The position numbers and the translations under genes were made by a program. From positions 191,904,979-191,968,978 of the forward strand of contig OZ005656.1 in the NCBI GenBank assembly GCA_963930645.1: DNA of 64,000 nt. Direction: 5' to 3'. This document shows, one piece after another, positions 43,380 to 54,287 of this stretch (positions are counted from its first letter, which is position 1; every line of letters starts with the position of its first letter). This stretch comes from Salticus scenicus (lineage: Eukaryota; Arthropoda; Arachnida; Araneae; Salticidae). The notes beneath the pieces were generated by a model. That model did no database searches. It was not told where the DNA came from and saw only the letters and a list, made by a program, of their open reading frames with translations.

Positions 43380-45186
43380 ATAAATACCTGGTAACATGTA
43401 TAATTTATTCAAGCAATTGCATGGTTCCTCTGTTTCTTGATATAATACATGAAAGTTATTAGTAATGATATCTTTATACCATTTAAAATCAGGTTGATTT
43501 TTCCACTCTTCACCATGCATCAATTTTAAAAGTTTGTCTACGTCATTTTTCTTTTCAAGTGATATTCCATGACACAGAGGAAGACATTGTAAGACAACAT
43601 TTCGTATAATAGCAGTATTAATCCTCTTCCTAAAAAGTTTTGCTCCAGATTGTTCTTTTAATCTTCGAATTTATAGTTTTTGAATCCTTTGACCATCGCA
43701 CTTTCTCTATTTTTTCTAAAACTATTCTTTTCAGTTCTGATATGTAAGGTAAATTTTTGAAATAAGCATTAAGTGATTTCGTATTATAAAGTTTCCAATC
43801 AATCCTCAATATTTTTACGTCACCAACTTTCTGATACAGTTCATAATATTGTTCTTTGATGTCATTTTTACATTTTTTTCTGAGGATCTTCTGAACACGA
43901 CCGAATATACGACCTGCTGGAAAGAAACTATGTCCTCTGACAGGAAAATGCAATACTATTTTTCAATGCTTGACGTTGTAGTGTAGAAAAAGTGCAATAG
44001 CATTTGAAGAATTATGTTATTCTTATTTTGGACAATACACCCATCACCTATGATTTTTTACCTTCAAGGTCCATTTTGTTTAGGTGACAATATAAAGCCG
44101 ACGACATTTCAGTGCTGCCTTTGCCTGCTGACTCCTCAGACCAAGTATGAAATGCTATATTTAGACCATCAAACTCGTTATGCATAAGCTGTAAAAGTTG
44201 AATTGCCTTAAGTAATAGGCATCTTGAATATTTGTTTTTGGCAATTGTTGAATCTGTTGTAAATCAAAACATAAACTAACGACTGATTCATCTGTATTTT
44301 CTTTCATAATGGGCTAAAATGCATTGGCTCTTAGTATATGATTTCTTTTGTCAGTCATATGATCAACTTTTTCTGTAGACCCTGCAGGACAGGACTTTAT
44401 TTTTTGGTCAAGTAAAGAACACGTGCTGCAAACATCACTAGAAGGAGACTTAAAGCCTATATTAAATTCATTCATGAATATTCTCCTGAACATAGCGAAA
44501 TTAACTTTGTCCAGGTCGTCGTTACAGTTCTTGATGTAAACTTCATGCAACTTCCTTATACTTAATTTACAGTGCAAGCACAATCGCTTCGATTTTTGTC
44601 TTCCATAATGACTTTCTGATTCCTTTAAGTTTGAGATGAATTCTCTTACCTTTTTTTTTTTATTATTAATGCTTAAGTGGCTTTTTCTATCGCCCCCTCT
44701 CTTTTCCTCAATAGGTTCACCAGCACGTACTTTAGTAACAATATTGGCTAGCCTTGTACGACCTATTTTAGTTATAGCCATGAAATTGTTTTTACACACA
44801 AGAATTCTCCTACCACTGCTATTAGTAATAAAATAAGAAGCAGAAAATGCATGCTGTGAGTCAGATGATTGCGATTTATTTTGGATTGGGTTATTAGGTC
44901 TACGTCGATTTACATTTTTTGTAACAACCAATGAGGCTGTAATAGAATCTTGTCGCTGTTTGTTCGCAATTTCATAAAGTCTATCCCGAAACTTCTTAAC
45001 GTCATTAGGTCTAACATCAGTGCATGAAAAAGTATTACTAGAATGTTTGCATGGAGCATAAACGTTATCAGAAGATGCTGAATATCGTTTCTTTTTCACT
45101 TCTTTTCTTTTCCCACCAATTCTCTGTCTTTTTCTAGTTCCATAATTAGAAGTACTCACTAATACACCACCTATTAATTCTTCCAT
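43380..45186 (-). pseudogene. Decayed transposase-like gene of a widespread, unnamed TE family
   Basis: The longest frame (290 codons from the ATG at 45186) has a basic N-terminus (TRKRQRIGGKRKEVKKKR), a GGDRKSHLS motif near 185, ESHYGRQKSKRLCLHC near 210, FNIGFKSPSSDVCSTC near 250, then a TAG at 44312. Beyond the stop the same protein continues in broken frames: SVVSLCFDLQQIQQLP, YYLRQFNFYSL, a frameshift near 44180, FHTWSEESAGKGSTEM, GDGCIVQNKN after another shift near 44060, RGHSFFPAGRIFGRVQK near 43935, and KWYKDIIT near 43470. I know this motif order from uncharacterised arthropod and cnidarian proteins that look TE-derived, but cannot name the superfamily. The conserved Asp of FDLQ and DGC could be catalytic; that is inference. 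At least four lesions. Confidence 0.7.
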
Positions 45187-45614
45187 TTGAAATTAAAAAA
45201 ACACACTCCTCTAAAATGAAGGAAACAAGATAGAACTAACGAAATAAACAAACATAAAAAGCTGGCATATGTACGAGTCACGCGACCAGAAAGAACAGTT
45301 CTGACTGGTCAGCTGGAGAAATCACAGTTTGACTGAAAACAGGCTCTGGAGGAAACACTGTTTGATTGAAACCCCAACTTTCTAAGAGCGTTTATAATGT
45401 GATAAAAAAAATTTTGGTTTAAAATTATGGTACAATTTTGTGCTATTTAATGTTGAGTTCACAGAAAAATCACTAACACATTTTTTTTTTATTTGTGGAG
45501 AAAACACGGTTTGAATGTTTGCTCCTCAAATACTGTATTACAGTAAAAACAAGAAAATAATATCATGCACCACTTGTAACTTAGGAAACAATTTCCCATA
45601 TTACGAGGTATATA
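45187..45614. other. Upstream region of the pseudogene, no terminal repeat found
   Basis: It contains two imperfect copies of 'gaaacactgtttgattgaaa' (near 45330 and 45354). No TIR matching sequence downstream of 43380 was found, so the limits of the parent transposon are unknown. Confidence 0.5.
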
Positions 45615-45827
45615 CATACTTGCCAACCATCTTATTATGAACCGTACAATTTTTAGTACCCGCCTTTTTTTCCACACCAATAATTTTTAGAGTAATTTTA
45701 ATCTTAGTTAATTGTAACAACATTTGGAGAGAATTACTCCAAACATATAGTGGTGTCAGAAGAGGGGGCGTTTTTTCAGGGGCCGTTAACAATTGTACGG
45801 TTATTAATGAGATGGTTGGCAAGTATG
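45615..45827. mobile_element. Palindromic MITE, CATACTTGCCAACC type, perfect 6-bp TSD
   Basis: The ends CATACTTGCCAACCATCTTA and, inverted, CATACTTGCCAACCATCTCA are flanked by TATATA (45609-45614, 45828-45833). Core CCGCCTTTTTTTCCACACCA / AGTGGTGTCAGAAGAGGGGG and TTTAGAGTAATT / AATTACTCC. 213 bp, no ORF. Confidence 0.9.
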
Positions 45828-45833
45828 TATATA

Positions 45834-46908
45834 GTTACAATAAAAATTGAAAGTCAGTCAAATTGTATTCTTTTAAATTATGTTAGGAAGCTATGATTCA
45901 ATGGTGGAATTTGTTCATTTAATATTTCTCATCAAATTATTTTTAAATATTTCTAATAAATTTTATATATTTATTTTATTTTATTTTATTTTATTTTATT
46001 TTATGAAATTAGCGATACTTATCTTTTTATCTTTACTTTATTATTGTTTCAGATAACACTTTTCTTATCACCTTTTCTCTCTGATTTATGAGAGGGGAAA
46101 AAAAAAATAAATAAATAAGCAATCGCCTTTTTTTAATAAAAGAAGAAGAAGAAGAAGAAGGTCTATCTATATATCTATATCTATATATCTTTACGAATGA
46201 AGTAATTTTATTTTAATTTTCTTGATACCTTTTTTTACATAAGATAAGTTTTGCTTACATAATGCAAAGTTACCTTATCCCTACTGTTAAAAAAATAATA
46301 AACTCTTAAGGAAATGAAAGGAAAAAATCTTTTTTTTTTTTTTCCCTTTCGGATGTAAAGTATACTCTGACTTTTCTCTGGATGAACATAAAAGTTCTTT
46401 CGATTTTTCTATTTTAAGTTGGTCCTTAACTACTTTTTTACGAATCAGTTCACAATAAAATTCTTTTGAGATATTTGAATATCAAACGATGTGTATTATC
46501 TGTAACGGATGAATGGTTAAAATAATTTAATCCGCATATTCGATCTGAAATGCAATTCAGTGAAACAGAATTAATTAAAATCAAAACTCACCATTTGCAC
46601 AAGGGATTTACTTTACGATTGTGGAAATTAAAATCTTTTTCATTTACTTATTTTTATTGTATTTTTTTTTATTTTTTTTTATTTGTTTAAATACTCCTAC
46701 CGATTAAAAGAGGGTTTCAATTTAATAGTCTAGGAAATCTAAGAAAATTAATTGCACAATAGAATTACAACTATAAAAATAAATTGTTAAATAAAAATAA
46801 ATCTAATTCTTTTTCATAACTATGTTACAATGATACCTCTTTATTTTAAGCTTCTTTTCTTAATTTTTAAAAAGCATTTTCTAAAATTACGTTTTTTTTA
46901 AAGTAAAA

Positions 46909-46939
<31 letters not shown>

Positions 46940-47371
46940 TAAGTTTTAAAAACATCTTAAAATTTCTTTTTTTATTTCCTTCTTAGCTTATAAGAAAGAA
47001 ATGTTCATGGAAATTTAGATTTTTGAAAAATCTTATTTTTCAGGAAGTGTATAAGTAAATGAGTAGGAATAATTTTTTTTGACATGCTCTTGGATTGTAT
47101 TTTCTTCACTTTTCTCATAAAGTTCAGTAGTAGTCAAATTGGTCCTACAACCCACTAGCGGGCGTTTCAGCTTTTATAGTTGGCGATAAAAATTTTGTCC
47201 GATACTGAAGCACTTTTTTTAAAAAAACTTTATTGGCTTTTTAAAAACACTGAAATAAGAAAATGCTTCATTATTATATGTTTTAACTTGTTATAAATCA
47301 GTTTTTATAAATTTTATAAAATAAAGTTACTTCCCTGCTTTAGAAATCACCGTTTCTGTGGAACCGGGGGG
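45834..47371. other. AT-rich spacer with microsatellites
   Basis: (TTTTA)n at 45971-46004, (AAG)n at 46139-46160, (ATT)n at 46908-46939 and many A/T runs. No gene or repeat partner recognised. Confidence 0.65.
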
Positions 47372-47451
47372 TGATTACAGGGTTGCCAACATTTTAATTT
47401 ATTCCGGAGCATATTTAGCCCCGCCTTTATTTCGCACCAATTTTATTTTAA

Positions 47452-47944
47452 CACTTTCACAACCGCATATTTTTGTCTTTTTAGCAGTAAGGTCCGCCTG
47501 TAGGCGTAATTCTCCCAAGTTACAATATTTCAGAACAAAATTTTATATATTCACATTTATATTAGAAATGGATATACATTATAATTATATTCTTCCTAAT
47601 CAAAATATTTGTATTCAGAGCTGCCAACCTAATCCGGCAAATTGTTTGTACCGCCCATTTTTCTACACCACTTAATTTTTAGAGTAATTCTATTCAAATA
47701 TATTTACGATGAATTAATAAAACAAATACTCTAAAAATTAAGTGGTGTAATAAAGTGGGCGGTACTAACAATTGGCCGGATTAGGGTGGCAGCTCTGTGT
47801 ATCCATATTATATTTGATTGTACAAATTTTAATATTGGGTATATTCTTAAGAAATAAGTAATATACGAAACGCAAAAGAAACGCCCACTGGAGGAGTTAT
47901 AGATTTTCAAATGGCGTGAATCTACGTCAGCGGTCGCGAAAGTG
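47452..47944. mobile_element. Middle element of the nest, TTAA-flanked
   Basis: Flanked by TTAA (47448-47451, 47945-47948). The ends are CACTTTCACAACCGC and, inverted, CACTTTCGCGACCGC. Its interior is interrupted by a 182-bp MITE. A TTAA target is piggyBac-like, though CACTTTC differs from the CCCTT ends of the other TTAA elements here. Confidence 0.8.
47616..47797. mobile_element. Innermost MITE of the nest (CAGAGCTGCCAACC type)
   Basis: The ends are CAGAGCTGCCAACCTAATCC and, inverted, CAGAGCTGCCACCCTAATCC. Core TACCGCCCATTTTTCTACAC / AAGTGGTGTAATAAAGTGGG, with TTTAGAGTAATT and AATACTCTAAA. Flanks TGTATT/TGTATC. It is the same length (182 bp) and type as 63066-63247. Confidence 0.9.
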
Positions 47945-48164
47945 TTAAGAGTAATTTTTTATTTTATTTTATCGTGGTTATATATTGTAGAAAATTTATC
48001 TATAAATAAAGTGGTTCGAAGTAAAGGCGGGGCTGAAAATGCTCCGGGATAAGTTAAAATGTTGGCAACCCCGTGGTTAGAAAATTTTAGTACTGAAAAA
48101 CATACAAAAGTAGGCGGTAGATATAAAGAGGTTGAGTGCCCCTGATATAGTTTGTCTGCAGTTA

Positions 48165-50406
48165 TCTGTCTATAATAATAAAAGAAGATGTCTATCTGTC
48201 TGTCTGTCTCTCTGTCTGTGCATCTATACGTTCAGCCCCTACTGAACGCAGAAGTATAAAATTTGACATACGGGTGCTCAGAAGCCATCCCGAGTTGATA
48301 GTGAAAACAGAATTTAAAAATTTTAATTAGTTCCGGAGATATTAATTAAAACGTCGACCACTGTCTAATTAAAAAGCGAGCGGATCGTGATTTCCGCCCT
48401 TCAGCGTGTTCCTCAAAAGAGAAAGCAGAGAGAGAAAAATTTCGCGGGTTTTTCTAAAGCGATCGCTGCCGATCTGTTGGAAATATCGAAAATACACCTG
48501 TACCACGAGAAAGAGCATTTATTACCGATTCTTACGGTACTATTTTTTTTTAAATACGGATTTTTTATATTTTTAAAAAAAGTTTTAAAAAGGGTCGAAA
48601 ATTTCTCTTTTTCTCGATCGTCTTTTTTGAAAGCCCTGTACGACCGAGTAACTGTTCCATTTCTTAGCAACTGGTATATTTGGAAAATTCCTCTTTCGAA
48701 CCATATAAACTTTTTTACAAAATACTGATTAGCGGTCCATATTTTTAGATTTTACGAAACATCGATTTTTTCACAAAACATTTTATAACTCAAAAGCGTT
48801 TAGAGATAAATCATTTCTTTTTTCTTTCTTTTCTTTTTCTTTTTTTTTTTTTTTTGTATATAGATCTCGCTTCAATAATTCAATTCACAAAAGATTGAGA
48901 GAAAATTTCAAAAACTGAATGAGTTATAATTTTTTTAATTTTAGGCATTAAACCATTATCGCCATTCCGTAATGAACTGTATACTGCTTGCTATCTTGAT
49001 TCATGGGGTGGGTTACCATGGCAACTGACCTTGACATAGAAGAGAGAATAAGATTCTTCAGTGCCAGGTGCTAGACATGCTGGCTGACTATTCTTCCGGT
49101 CGGAAAAAATTGCTTTTCGTTTTTCGCCCACGTGACAAAGTACTGGAAATAAAAAAAGCAGTTTTTGAATTTTCTCAATTTAAAATCGATCAAAAGCAGA
49201 TTTTCGAAATTGCCCGCATTATGGCTCACCTGTATGTAGTTAAAAAATCTAAAGTATAGCTTTAAAAATAAAATAAATAGACATATTATATTTATTTAAA
49301 TTCATTTTTATTTCATCTGTTAGTGACACCATTCACCAATTTCATCTGTTAATGAGTTATTTTTAACAGAATAATATTGATGTTTTTTTTTCTTTTTTTT
49401 TTTTTTTTTTTTTTTTTATGAATTCGGTTGTAAAAAAGCAGTTTTGGAATTCTTAAATTTTAGATGGATTTTAATAGAAATCGTTAATCGCCCTTGATAG
49501 ATTAGCCATTTTGAGTCTAAAATATATCAAAGATATTCATTATTGTAATACATAATACATCATTCAAAAGATATTTTAAAGTATTTTTATTGCAGGCTAT
49601 TAAAATGATATAAGCCGTTCAAATTCTGTACGAAACTTTCGGAGAAAACTACGGAAAAAACAGAAAAATTTTATTCTTTTATATTTTACAGAGTTTCAAA
49701 TTCAGATTTTCGCTCACATTTGGTACTAATAATTTTTAACGGTATATAGCCCGGAATTAAGCAAGTTTTGGAGAAAACCACAGATAAGTCAGACACAAAT
49801 CTTTTAAAAAAATGTTTGTATTATCTTTGTGTTTCAGCTTCTAATTAGTATAATTTCATTTTTATATTATCGAAAGTGGAATTCGAGATTTCATCTGATT
49901 TACACGTTTTAAGGTGTCCTGATTAGGTTTTCTTTTGTATCTCAGCTACTAATTAAAATAATTTCATAAGTAATACATCATTTGAAAGCTTTGTTGATTT
50001 AGAATTGAACAATATATTACAGAAATTTCTACCGCCAGATGGCGCTGTAATATTTTAAAATTTCAGTACTTAAAATTCTAATGAGCGAGGAAGGTGTCGT
50101 AAGTTCTAAAACGGGGATAAGGCGCCGCAGGCGCCACCAAGCGGGGCTTAGCTAAAGTCAGAAATTTGAAAGATCATAACATGGTGAGCGAACAGGCTGT
50201 TTCAGATATTGAAAAGGGAAGAGGGCGCCGAAGACGCTACCCCACGGGAATTTACTGCGCTTTCAATAAGCTATTTTCACGATATATCAATAAGCTGTTA
50301 TTAGACCTGAAACGGGAAAAAGGCGCCTCATGCGCCACCAAGCGGGAGTTTCGTAAAGTCGGATTTTTCAGGGATCGCGAACCAGCTGGTCGCCGAAGGC
50401 GGCTAG
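48165..50406 (+). mobile_element. Non-autonomous Helitron
   Basis: It begins after an A with TCTGTCTATAATAATAAAAG followed by AAGATGTCTATCTGTC repeats, a common Helitron 5' end. It ends CGCCGAAGGCGG-CTAG followed by T, a short GC hairpin plus CTAG, the Helitron 3' signature, with no target duplication. Three related GC modules of the form GGCGCC-loop-GGCGCCACCAAGCGGG lie near 50125, 50225 and 50320. There is no Rep or helicase ORF; the 113- and 63-codon frames show no family resemblance. Confidence 0.7.
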
Positions 50407-51259
50407 TTTTCAATAAATAAGTACATGAGTAGAAATAATTTTTTTAGAGGCTTTTGTGTTAAGGTCAATAATAAACAAACAGTTACCAGAACGTATTTAA
50501 ATGAGGTTTGCGGTACGACTTCCTCGAGTTACATGGATAGTATTCAGATGATAATCCATTTCTTCTCACATTCGTTTTAGTACGTTTGGTGTTACTAAAT
50601 TCATAATATTACCTATGCTTGTTCGTACGTCCTCTATACTCCATAGTTAAGTGACAATGGCGGTACACATACTGTCACCTTTTTTGTGACTCTGTCTTTC
50701 AGAAAGTCTCCCAAGAAAAAGTCATATAAAGTAATGCCCGGTCACCTAGGAGAGGAAAATTAAGGAAACATCACTTCTATTATGGCAAGTCAAACAATTA
50801 GGAATCAAATTTTTGAAGAGTTTCTGCATTTCCGGTGTGAAATCATGGAGTGAAGTAAATATTTAAGTTGTCTTTCCTTTTAAAACATTCTGGTATGTCT
50901 TTGTTTAAAAATGCATTTGTTATATTATTTAGAAGTATCGTAAATCATTTTGAATAATTCTGTATACACCTTGCCGGACACTTTCAATTTTAGATGATTT
51001 GTCAAAGATCTAGAAAAGTACATGACGAATTAATTATCCTCGAATTTCAAGACTGTGAAAAAAAAATACATATATTTATTTCAGCGAAACTTTTGGCCCT
51101 AAGGCAAAATAGGAGCAGTTACAAAGTAAGTGGTAAAAGAAAAAAAAATGTGTAAAATGCGTTGTAGCTGTAACATATTATTATGCATTTTTGAAGCTTA
51201 CCGAAATTCGATTTTGTCGTCGTGTCTTCGTGTCACGCTAAAAACAAGGCGCCTCAACT
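50407..51259. other. Unassigned spacer
   Basis: More mixed composition than other spacers, few homopolymers, no repeat partner and no ORF above 60 codons. It could be single-copy host DNA. Confidence 0.45.
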
Positions 51260-51263
51260 TTAA

Positions 51264-51485
51264 CCCTTTGCGGCGCAAGACAATTCGGTTTATCTAAATT
51301 ATACTGCCGCCGGAATTCATGAACTAAATTAAACAAAAAGAAATTTTAAATTTTAAGGTTAAAAAAATCGGCCTTTTCCGATATGTTATAAACGTAAATT
51401 TTTGCTAAAAAATTTCCGGGATGAATTTTTTCAGCTGGATCTTAAATTTTGCGTCCTCGCAGCGAGAACAGCGCGCGTTAAGGGG
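51264..51485. mobile_element. TTAA MITE, piggyBac-like, complete copy
   Basis: Flanked by TTAA (51260-51263, 51486-51489). The ends are CCCTTTGCGGCGCAAGACAA and, inverted, CCCCTTAACGCGCGCTGTTC. It aligns inverted with the truncated copy at 26098-26300. 222 bp. Confidence 0.85.
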
Positions 51486-51511
51486 TTAAAGAAAATGTCA
51501 GCAGTTTATTT

Positions 51512-51710
51512 CGTCTCTTGATGACTCAGTTGGTTAAAGCTTTATGTTGATAACGTAAGAGTCGTGAGTTCGATCTTCGAAGGGCCGAGGTGTTAATTTT
51601 TGCAGATAATTAATAGAAAATGTATCAATCGATAAAAGAAATCTTTTCATTATCTACTCAGTATCCTAAGAATTTCTGAAGAGTGTTTCTATATTAGAAG
51701 CTTTTTACTG
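51512..51710 (+). repeat. tRNA-derived SINE, copy 2
   Basis: The A-box is TGACTCAGTTGGTTAAAGC and the B-box GTGAGTTCGATC. Here the anticodon arm still folds: TTATG pairs with CGTAA around the loop TTGATAA, giving anticodon GAT, so an Ile-type tRNA ancestor is suggested. The body matches copy 1 (GTTAATTTTTGCAGATAATT, CAGTATCCTAAGAATTTC) and ends AGAAGCTTTTTA. Confidence 0.82.
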
Positions 51711-51777
51711 AAATTGGATATTTGCCATCGTGTCTTTGTGTTAAAGAAGGCTTTTATGTAAATATAAGCAACTTTTT

Positions 51778-51970
51778 TCGCCACTCGTTAGTTCAGTTAG
51801 TTAAAGCGACACGACGTGTCAATAACCCGATGTTCGTGGGTACAATGCTTGGAGGCCGATATGTTACTTTTTTGCAGAAAATAAACTGAAAAGATGTCAA
51901 CTGATACAAGAAAATCTTTCATTGTCAGCACAGTATCTTAAGAAATTTTGATTAGTTGTTTTAAGAAGTT
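51778..51970 (+). repeat. tRNA-derived SINE, copy 3
   Basis: Head TTAGTTCAGTTAGTTAAAGC, B-box degraded to GTGGGTACAATGC. The body has TTTTTGCAGAAAATAAACTG and CAGTATCTTAAGAAATTTTG. The tail AAGAAG runs into poly-T. Confidence 0.75.
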
Positions 51971-53030
51971 TTTTTTTTTTTTTTCAGTTATTGAATTGCA
52001 CAAACTGAAAACTTAAGGGGAAAAAAAAAAAAAAAAAAAAAAAAAAACTGGAAACTTTTTATTGTGGTGCCCTAAAAAGCATAAAATAAAATTTATTCTA
52101 GCAGAGACATGCTAAAAAAAAAAAAAAAAAAAAAATGAATAAATAAATAAATAAAAGTTTCAAGAAAAAGGAAATTTTAAAGAAAAATATAGATATTTCC
52201 CTTTTGCAAGAAATGAAAATTTTTTAATATTCATAATATTTTAAAAAGCATTTGAGAACAATATTTCTTTTGTATATGTATTTCTTAGATTTCTCTTTGC
52301 ATGTTCTATGACTTTTGGCTTAAACGTCATGCTGATAACTCGATGGTTGTGGGTTCGATCCTACAAAGACCTATAAGTTAATTTTTGCAGATAATTATTT
52401 GATAAGGTGTCAACTGATAATAGAAATTTTTCAGTGTCTACACAATGTCCTAAGAATTTCCGATTAACTTTTTAAAGCAGCCTTTTTTTTTTTTTTTTTT
52501 TTTTTTTGTAACAAAAAAGCACAAAACAAAAATTTAAGTAAAAATACATTTTTTAAGAGTAGAAGTTTTTATTGTGGAGCCTTAAAAATCATAAAATAAA
52601 AATTTATTTTTCCAAAGATATGCTATAAAGAAATGGAAGTTTCTGCACTAAGAAAATTCTAGACAAAAATACAGATATTTCTCTTTTACAAGAAATGAAT
52701 ATTTTTAAATATTGAATATATATATATATATATATAAATCGTGATCAATATTCTTGGTTATTCGTTTTTGTATAAATATTCTTCAGGCCATACATTTCAA
52801 AGGTCTCGAAAGCTTTTTAAAATATTTTGAATGTTTGAAAATTGTCGCTTCTTGTAAAAGAGAAATATCTATATTTCTTTTCTAGAATTTTCTTAGTGCT
52901 GAAACTTTCATTTCTTTATATCATATCTTTGCAAGAATAAATTTTTATTTTACAATTTTTAGGGTTCCACAGTAAAAAGCTTTTATTGTTAAAAAATTTA
53001 CTTTTGCTTAAATTTTTATTTAATTACTTA
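51960..53030. repeat. SINE-linked duplication, two direct and one inverted copy
   Basis: Sequence 3' of SINE copy 3 (52050-52235: 'tttttattgtggtgccctaaa', 'atagatatttcccttttgca') recurs 3' of SINE copy 4 (52565-52715) and again inverted at 52835-53000. Copies 3 and 4 with their flanks therefore form a tandem unit of about 510 bp, and a third flank is inverted around a TA tract at 52717-52736. Length expansions of A/T runs separate them. Confidence 0.75.
52305..52482 (+). repeat. tRNA-derived SINE, copy 4, 5' truncated
   Basis: The first part of the A-box is lost (TTTTGGCTTAAACGTC), the anticodon loop CTGATAA and B-box GTGGGTTCGATCC are kept. The body has TTAATTTTTGCAGATAATTA and ACAATGTCCTAAGAATTTCC. 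The tail AAAGCAGCC runs into poly-T. Confidence 0.8.
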
Positions 53031-53492
53031 TATCCTTTTTATTAGAATAGCACTTATAATATTAATTTACCATCTTGAACAAGTGCTGAAGAATCCGTAC
53101 GAAGTATTTTAAATCAGTCGTTACAAATGTAAATTGAAATGCTGTTAAAAGATCATTAAATTTACGAACAAATGAAAATGGTTTTGTAAAAATAAACACT
53201 TTTTACTTAAATATTGATTTTTGACAAAACAGAGCCAATATCTTTTTTCATAGACTGGAAAAATGTCTACATATCTATATAATATCTATCAACATATCTA
53301 ATAAAACTATTATATTGAAGTCAGAAAATTTTCCTTTATACCATAGGTGGGTAACTCGCGGCCTTCGTGACTCTCCTCTGCGGCCTCCAATAATATTAAA
53401 AAAAGTAACAGAAATTCTTTGATAATAGAATAAAAATTTGATAGAAAAAAAAAAAAAGAAGAAGAAATAAAGAGGAAAAATAAATAATAATA
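53031..53492. other. Unassigned; possible hAT-like end
   Basis: 'taggtgggtaactcgcggcc' at 53345-53365 resembles ends of some hAT elements but has no partner in the window. The rest is AT-rich. Confidence 0.35.
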
Positions 53493-53995
53493 CAGTAGAC
53501 CGCTGATTAACCGGATCGATCAAGGAGTATTTTTTTTCTTTCCCGGTCTTCTCTCCCCCCCCCCCCTCCCCCGCAAAAAAAAAAAAAAAAAAAAAAAAAA
53601 TCATGAAAATCAGTTTTTATCTTAAAAATTCTCTGAAGACGGTCGAAATCGCTCCTTTTGTCCCCCGGCCCTCCACTCGCTTTCTCCCGCCCAGTTTCAG
53701 TGAGTGCAGGGGGGGGGGGGAGTGGAAAATGCTGAATTAAAGGATTAGGATTTTTTCTTTTCCCAAGAATTAGTGAGGCTAGGAATGCGTTTCCTGATTC
53801 TTTTTTTTTTTTTTTTTTTTTTGACTGGCTTCTTCACTGAATTAGCACACAATTACAATTTCCAGTCCTAAGCCTGGAAAAAGTGTAAAGGGGAGTTACC
53901 TAAAAAACATTGACTTGGCCGTTTTATAAGTTGTCCAATTATATGGATTTTTCGTTAATCGGGTCGTCCTCGGTCCCGACCGATCCGCTCTACTG
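53493..53995. mobile_element. pogo/Tigger-like non-autonomous element
   Basis: The ends are CAGTAGACCGCTGATTAACC and, inverted, CAGTAGAGCGGATCGGTCGG, with GATTAAC repeated further in on the right. TA on both sides (53491-53492, 53996-53997). CAGTAGACC...GATTAACCGG is close to pogo/Tigger termini. C, A, G and T homopolymers fill the interior; no transposase. Confidence 0.65.
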
Positions 53996-54120
53996 TAATT
54001 CAATAGAAGACAATAGCCGAACCGACCCAAATATAAATTCATCACTGTCAGTCCTATTAAATCTTTGATTGAATCAAAGCAGACCACACTCAAGAACACG
54101 GCATGTTTTTAACGGAAAAA

Positions 54121-54287
54121 GACAGTACCTACTTCCCCCCCCCCCACCACCACCTCCCTTAACTTAGTACCTCTACTCCGTACGTAACGCAATAAATCTA
54201 TTTAAAACTATTTCTATTAATAATTTTCTACAAAAATTATTATTTTTCTCTTGAGATTCTTTATAATGTAACAAATTTATTTAAAAA
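54121..54287. other. AT-rich spacer with C-run
   Basis: Poly-C at 54136-54147; nothing else recognised. Confidence 0.6.

Larger units (their letters stand above)
47378..48073. mobile_element. Outer MITE of a three-level nest (CAGGGTTGCCAAC type)
   Basis: The ends are CAGGGTTGCCAACATTTTAA and, inverted, CGGGGTTGCCAACATTTTAA, then TTTATTCCGGAGC / GCTCCGGGATAA and CCCCGCCTTTATTTCGCACC / AAGTAAAGGCGGGG. Flanks TGATTA (47372-47377) and TGGTTA (48074-48079) are a 6-bp duplication with one mismatch. The middle is occupied by a TTAA element. Confidence 0.85.

Noticed and set aside
43143..45827. One large composite transposon formed by the MITEs flanking the pseudogene
   Set aside because: Each MITE has its own complete pair of ends and its own 6-bp duplication, so each inserted separately.
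48387..49259. 113- and 63-codon plus-strand ORFs as possible Helitron cargo genes
   Set aside because: No recognisable domain; related sequence is repeated out of frame at 49437-49530, so coding constraint is unlikely.
51000..51260. Host exon in the balanced-composition stretch before the TTAA MITE
   Set aside because: No ORF longer than 50 codons, and no splice or domain evidence.
53345..53400. hAT end (GTGGGTAACTCGCGGCC)
   Set aside because: No partner end in range; left as unassigned sequence.
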